A stretch of DNA of 64,000 nt, from assembly GCA_026119855.1 (NCBI GenBank), contig JAOWBW010000360.1, positions 868,001-932,000 on the forward strand. The letters are read 5' to 3'. The notes under the pieces are model-generated. The model was not told the DNA's origin. It searched no databases and saw only the letters and a program-made list of their open reading frames with translations. Numbering within the stretch: position 1 is the first letter of the stretch; each line of letters begins with the position of its first letter. A program made the translations under genes and the position numbers. Positions 60,360 to 64,000 of the stretch are shown here, one piece after another. Source of the DNA: Campanula takesimana. Lineage: Eukaryota > Streptophyta > Magnoliopsida > Asterales > Campanulaceae.

Positions 60360-61326
60360 TGTAGATACCCCAGGAGGAGCCCCACGGCTTGGCTAGAGCG
60401 CGCGGGAGGATCCTAGGATGTCTTACTTGGTTTTAAGTTGTTTAGAGTCGCCACCTATGTTTTTAATGGAACATAAGAAAAACCTAATAATAGCCTAATG
60501 TTTTGATACGAAAATTATAGATTCTTGTTATGAGGTTCGAGGGTTAGGTTACGAGATGTGAAGTACTTAAACACCCATCTTGCCCAACTAATGTTGGTCT
60601 TGCTTGTTCGTAAATGTTCTTCCTATTCTTTGATAATGATAAAAGGGGGTTAAAAAAGGGGGTTTGAATGTGGGGAGATAACTCCTTAACCAACTTCAAT
60701 GGAATGAAGTGGTCTTTGGTGTCATGTCCCAAAATGGTTTGGGTGATTGCACACTTGATTAAGAAAAGTGAGAGAAGAGATGAAGATGAGAGAGATAAAG
60801 AGAGTAAGAGAGGTGAAGATTGCCTAAACTTCAATTCAAGAGTTCCCTTGTAGAAAGTACTTCAAAAATGCCTTTGAAGTTTTGTATAGTAGAGTTTTCT
60901 TATCTTAAAAAGTGTCCCTTTGAAAGGTTGGAGAAGAGAGGTTTTTATAGTTGAAAACAAGATGTTTTGGGTGCCAAAACGAAGTCACAAAGATAAATTT
61001 TCTGGGCAAAATCATGTAAAATGAGCAAGGGAGGGATTCTTGGACAGAATTTGTAACTGACGCCCAGATGCGCGCGCTTCCTGCCTTGAGAGTGGGATGC
61101 GCGCGCTTCTGACCCATGAAGACGGAGGCGCACGACTTTGAAATGGCCTTTTTGACAGAATAGACTAGAAAATCAGCACTGTTATTCAGTTTAGTCCCTG
61201 AACTTAACAGAGTCAGTCAGGAACTTAACAAAAGTAAAAAAAAACTAACGAAAAACACTTAAAATAGAAAGAAACACAAAATTAAATGTGCAATCAGGGG
61301 GAGCGGTCCAAGGCAGGGTGTCTACA
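60360..61326 (-). repeat. Gypsy (Tat-like) 3' LTR
   Basis: TGTAGATACC...GGGTGTCTACA. TATA box CTATAAAAAC at 60941-60950 (minus). Three GC-rich motifs (ATGCGCGCGCTTC twice and GGCGCACGAC) at 61068-61135. No coding sequence. Confidence 0.75.
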
Positions 61327-61554
61327 GATCCCCTCTGCGGCGTGGATTGCGAAGCAAAACGTGCCAACGAAAGAAAGACATCCTCCGAGGACATCACCAA
61401 AAAAAAGCAAAGACTCGATGAAAACAAGAATTTGGAATTACGAAGGATAGAGGTGCGCTCCATGTATGAGCGACTTTTGCTGATAAAAGAGGTACAGTGG
61501 TATGAGATGGACTACTGTGGCCAAGGTTTAGAGTCTGATGAGTAGACTGAGGCT
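61327..61554 (-). other. Polypurine tract and spacer next to Tat-like LTR
   Basis: The first ~12 bases form the polypurine tract. On the plus strand there is a 70-codon open stretch rich in Glu, Lys and Arg (KTSSEDITKKKQRLDENKN). It may be the end of a captured or antisense coding region; I cannot name it. Confidence 0.5.
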
Positions 61555-62051
61555 TGAACCGTTTAGAGGATCCGTTTGCCGGTTTAAAGTCCGTTGAGCG
61601 GACTGGCTGGAGCCGTTTAGGGGATCCGTTTTCTGAGTTTAAAGTCCATTGAGCGGACTGGCTGGAACCGTATAGGGGATCCGTTCACTGAGTTTAAAGT
61701 CCGTTGAGCAGACTGGATGGAACCGTTTAGGGGATCCATTTACCGAGTTTAAAATTCGTTGAGCGGACTGGTTGGAACCGTTTAGGGGATCCGTTTGCCG
61801 AGTTTAAAGTCCGTTGAGCGGACTGGCTGGAGCCGTTTAGGGGATCCGTTTGCCGAGTTTAAATTCCATTGAGCGGACTGGCTAGAGCCGTTTAGGGGAT
61901 CCGTTTGCCGAGTTTAAAGTCCGTTGAGCAGACTGGCTGGAACCGTTTAGGGGATCCGTTTGTCGAGTTTAAAGTCCGTTGAGCGGACTGGATGGAAGCG
62001 TTTAGGGGATCCGTTTGCTGAGTTTAAAGTCTGTTGAGCGGATTGGAATTG
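61555..62051. repeat. 55-bp tandem repeat, about nine copies
   Basis: Each unit contains CCGTTTAGGGGATCCGTTT, GAGTTTAAAGTCC and the hairpin GTCCG-TTGAG-CGGAC. Units differ by one to five bases and some carry single-base deletions. Confidence 0.93.
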
Positions 62052-62526
62052 AGTGGGAGTCAGTTGAGCGAACCCATCATATTGCTTAAGAGGTGGTGAT
62101 TTCAGTGGTTCACCATTGACCAAATTGTTGTTTTGGAGTCGTGTTTGATGTATGCTGTTTGGAGCCGCACTTGCTGTTGGCTTCATGACTTTTGTGGGGG
62201 TACGGGCACAGTTGGTCGGGAACCAGAAATTTTGTTTCACCTTTGAGAGAAAATGCCGAGAATGACCCTGACTTTTGTAACCGTCGGATTTAATGATGTC
62301 CGTTTCGGAGTTTTATACTTGAAATGCCCAAGATGGAGCTGGAAACTCGGATGTGAGTGGAGGAACATTGATGTGATGCATTTATTCCTGCATGGGAAAT
62401 TGCATTTGGACCTGTCAGGACACGGGAGTCGCCCGCATCTGAGTTCTGCTGTGGGACGCGCCCGCATTCCAGGAGGGTAGCGGGAGGCGCGCGCATTACG
62501 CTTAATCTCCTCCTCTTGAGATTCCA
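62052..62526. other. Region between the tandem array and the plant-mobile-domain ORF
   Basis: Minus-strand open frames exist (62240-61947, 62775-62290) but resemble no family I recognise. 62410-62500 holds three GC-rich motifs (CGCCCGCATCTG, CGCGCCCGCATTCC, GCGCGCGCATTA), perhaps the promoter side of the ORF that starts at 62527. Confidence 0.5.
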
Positions 62527-63197
62527 ATGGGAGAGGAAGCTGAAGTTGGGGTCGAAGCCATGGACCCAAGAATGCTCACCTATGAGTCGCATACCCACAT
62601 TTCCCACTTCGTTTCTACGGGTTTGGTAAGAATTCCGCACCTTTCTTGTTAATTTTTTCGCATTCTGGGGCTGTATCATTGTTGCCCGTAATACTGCTGC
62701 AGTAACCCTTCTTTGTTGATCATGTCTGCATGTTGTTGTTATTGCTGATTTGTCACAAAGGGAGTGTTTGGACACCTATTTACGTGCTCACACACTTGTT
62801 TGTATGTTGTGATTTTTCCATGTTGTGGAATTTCTTCACATTAGGTTTGGCCATTTTCTAGGCGTTATGCTGACGAATTCTCTTTTTGTTTCTTTTCAGA
62901 GATGGGCTCGTTTGTCTGAAATCCGAGGCGGGGCTCAAGCGCCTGTCTCTATATGGAGGAAGTTTCCTGAGAATGTTCAGGCTCGGGTTTCAGCGACTTG
63001 CTTTGGCCTTTTTATCACTAGCTTGCCTTCTCTGAAGAACGATCCAGATGTGATCCAGGCTCTGAGAGAGAGATGGTGGGATACCACCCATACATTTTAC
63101 TTGCCGATGGGCGAGGTGACCATGACACCGACGGATTTTACCGCTTTGACGGGTTTGCCTTTTTTTGGGGCAGCCGTTCCCTATGCTGTGAGGGGAA
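62527..63197 (+). pseudogene. Plant mobile domain protein, 5' part, truncated
   Basis: Two exons can be read: 62527-62625 (33 codons, starting MGEEAEVGVEAMDPRML) and 62900-63197, with a GT-AG phase-0 intron. The second shows the start of the plant mobile domain (PMD, of the MAIN / phosphatase-7-long-form type): ATCFGLFITSLPSLKNDPDVI, ALRERWWDTTHTFYLP, GEVTMTPTDFTALTGLPF. PMD proteins occur both as host genes and inside Mutator-like and gypsy elements. Here the reading frame is cut after about 132 codons by the copia LTR that begins at 63198, so most of the domain is lost. Its position suggests an antisense ORF of the surrounding Tat-like element. Confidence 0.8.
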
Positions 63198-63900
63198 TGT
63201 TGGAGACTATGCCCTAGGCCCTTGAGAAAGGCCTTACGTTACATCATGTTCTCATTTCTTATGGAGATAACAACCTTGGATTATTATATGTTTTACATGT
63301 TTATTATGATAATCTCCGTCCCTAGTACTTATGAAGAACTAGTATAAGTTTAATCGATGATCATATGATGATCATATGTATGTGATACAAATTAAACTTA
63401 TGGGTACATGTTGATGAACATGTACTGAACATGACCCACCTATGAGATTTATGTCATGGTCAAAATGTCATAATTAAATATCATATAGTTATATCATTTG
63501 ATATCCTTAGACCTGAGATTATCATGGTCTTCCACATAATGAACATTAGTTTGACATAGTCAACCGCTACCCTTAACCAGGTAGTCATAAAGGCTATGAT
63601 TGGCATAATCAGATTCTTGTAGGGAAGAATGATAAGTCAAGATGGAATTTGTCCCTCCTCAAGTGAGATATCTGCTTAGGCCACTCATAGAGTGAGATTG
63701 ATGAAATGCGTGGCCACGCTCAAATGAATTGATGTGATCAATATCATTTGCTCATAATCAATCTACTCGGGATCGAGAAAGCATTGAGCATGGTAAGTTG
63801 ACTTAGATCGTGGCTTATATTCAATATGATATCGCGTGACAAAAGGATTGTGATATGTTCTATGAGGATAACGAACTTCGTTGAAGTTATATTAATTGAT
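63198..63900 (+). repeat. Copia LTR fragment, plus orientation
   Basis: Begins TGTTGGAGACTATGCCCTAGG. It is the reverse complement of the LTR family seen at 58491-59916 and 59917-60359 (shared AATCTCCGTCCCTAGTACTT and many other stretches). It breaks off at about 63900, roughly half of a full LTR. Confidence 0.8.
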
Positions 63901-64000
63901 ACCTTCTTCTTGCCTATAACCTTGAGCAACCAACCTCGCTTTATTTCTAGTTATAGTACTGTTCTCATCCATCTTGTTTCTGTATACCCATTTTGTTCAA
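63901..64000 (-). pseudogene. Sirevirus reverse-transcriptase fragment
   Basis: The minus strand reads YRNKMDENSTITRNKARLV and AQGYRQEEG, nearly the same as the reverse transcriptase at about 15720-15800. It continues beyond the window. Confidence 0.85.

Larger units (their letters stand above)
60360..63197 (-). mobile_element. 3' part of a probable Tat-lineage gypsy element
   Basis: The 3' LTR at 60360-61326 (967 bp) begins TGTAGATACC and ends GTGTCTACA. Next to it, on the minus strand, AGAGGGGATC is a good polypurine tract. Upstream in element sense come a 55-bp tandem array and an ORF in antisense orientation with a plant mobile domain. Tandem repeats in the 3' untranslated region and extra, sometimes antisense, ORFs near the 3' LTR are known in the Tat lineage of plant gypsy elements. 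No reverse transcriptase is in the window to prove the lineage. Confidence 0.6.

Noticed and set aside
62290..62775. 161-codon minus-strand frame over the PMD first exon
   Set aside because: No recognisable domain; it overlaps a well-supported splice junction on the other strand.

Overview
This window is eukaryotic plant nuclear DNA, almost certainly from a eudicot. Two spliced genes with typical plant proteins and GT-AG introns are embedded in AT-rich DNA packed with Ty1/copia and Ty3/gypsy LTR retrotransposons, Stowaway-type MITEs and plant telomere-type repeats. I cannot name the species. LAYOUT: 1-6904 is a decayed minus-strand copia element (family A) cut by the window edge. 6905-9106 holds two truncated Ale-like copia fragments. 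The second fragment resumes at 43029-45538: the same Ale copy was split by two later insertions that landed 25 bp apart. 9107-19493 is a nearly complete Sirevirus-like copia (minus strand) with an extra env-like ORF and target duplication GGGTC. 19519-43028 is a 23.5-kb array LTR-internal-LTR-internal-LTR of a coding-free large retrotransposon derivative (LARD). Its internal regions each carry an Athila-like gypsy insertion at exactly the same site: a solo LTR in one, and a gag-protease-only element in the other. Its middle LTR also carries a family-A solo LTR. GENES: 45714-51752 (+) is a complete four-exon gene for the AP-4 adaptor sigma subunit (143 aa). 52046-55187 (-) is a complete seven-exon gamma-glutamyltranspeptidase / glutathione hydrolase (637 aa). 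They are convergent, 293 bp apart stop to stop. Their introns carry several MITEs. RIGHT END: 56153-59916 is the 5' half of another family-A-like copia. It lies in an older LTR fragment (59917-60359). 60360-63197 is the 3' part of a probable Tat-lineage gypsy element: 3' LTR, polypurine tract, a 55-bp tandem repeat, and an antisense plant-mobile-domain ORF. An inverted copia LTR fragment and a Sirevirus reverse-transcriptase scrap end the window. MOST INTERESTING: LTRs of at least seven distinguishable types here carry an island of short CpG-rich, often palindromic motifs (about 10-15 nt, 2-8 copies) set in AT-rich DNA, usually 80-600 bp upstream of a recognisable TATA box. The motif differs between families. 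Within copia family A it has been replaced while the flanking LTR sequence was kept, which suggests a modular, fast-turnover LTR control element. This is inference from reading, not from computation. No bacterial features, CRISPR arrays, tRNA or rRNA genes were found.
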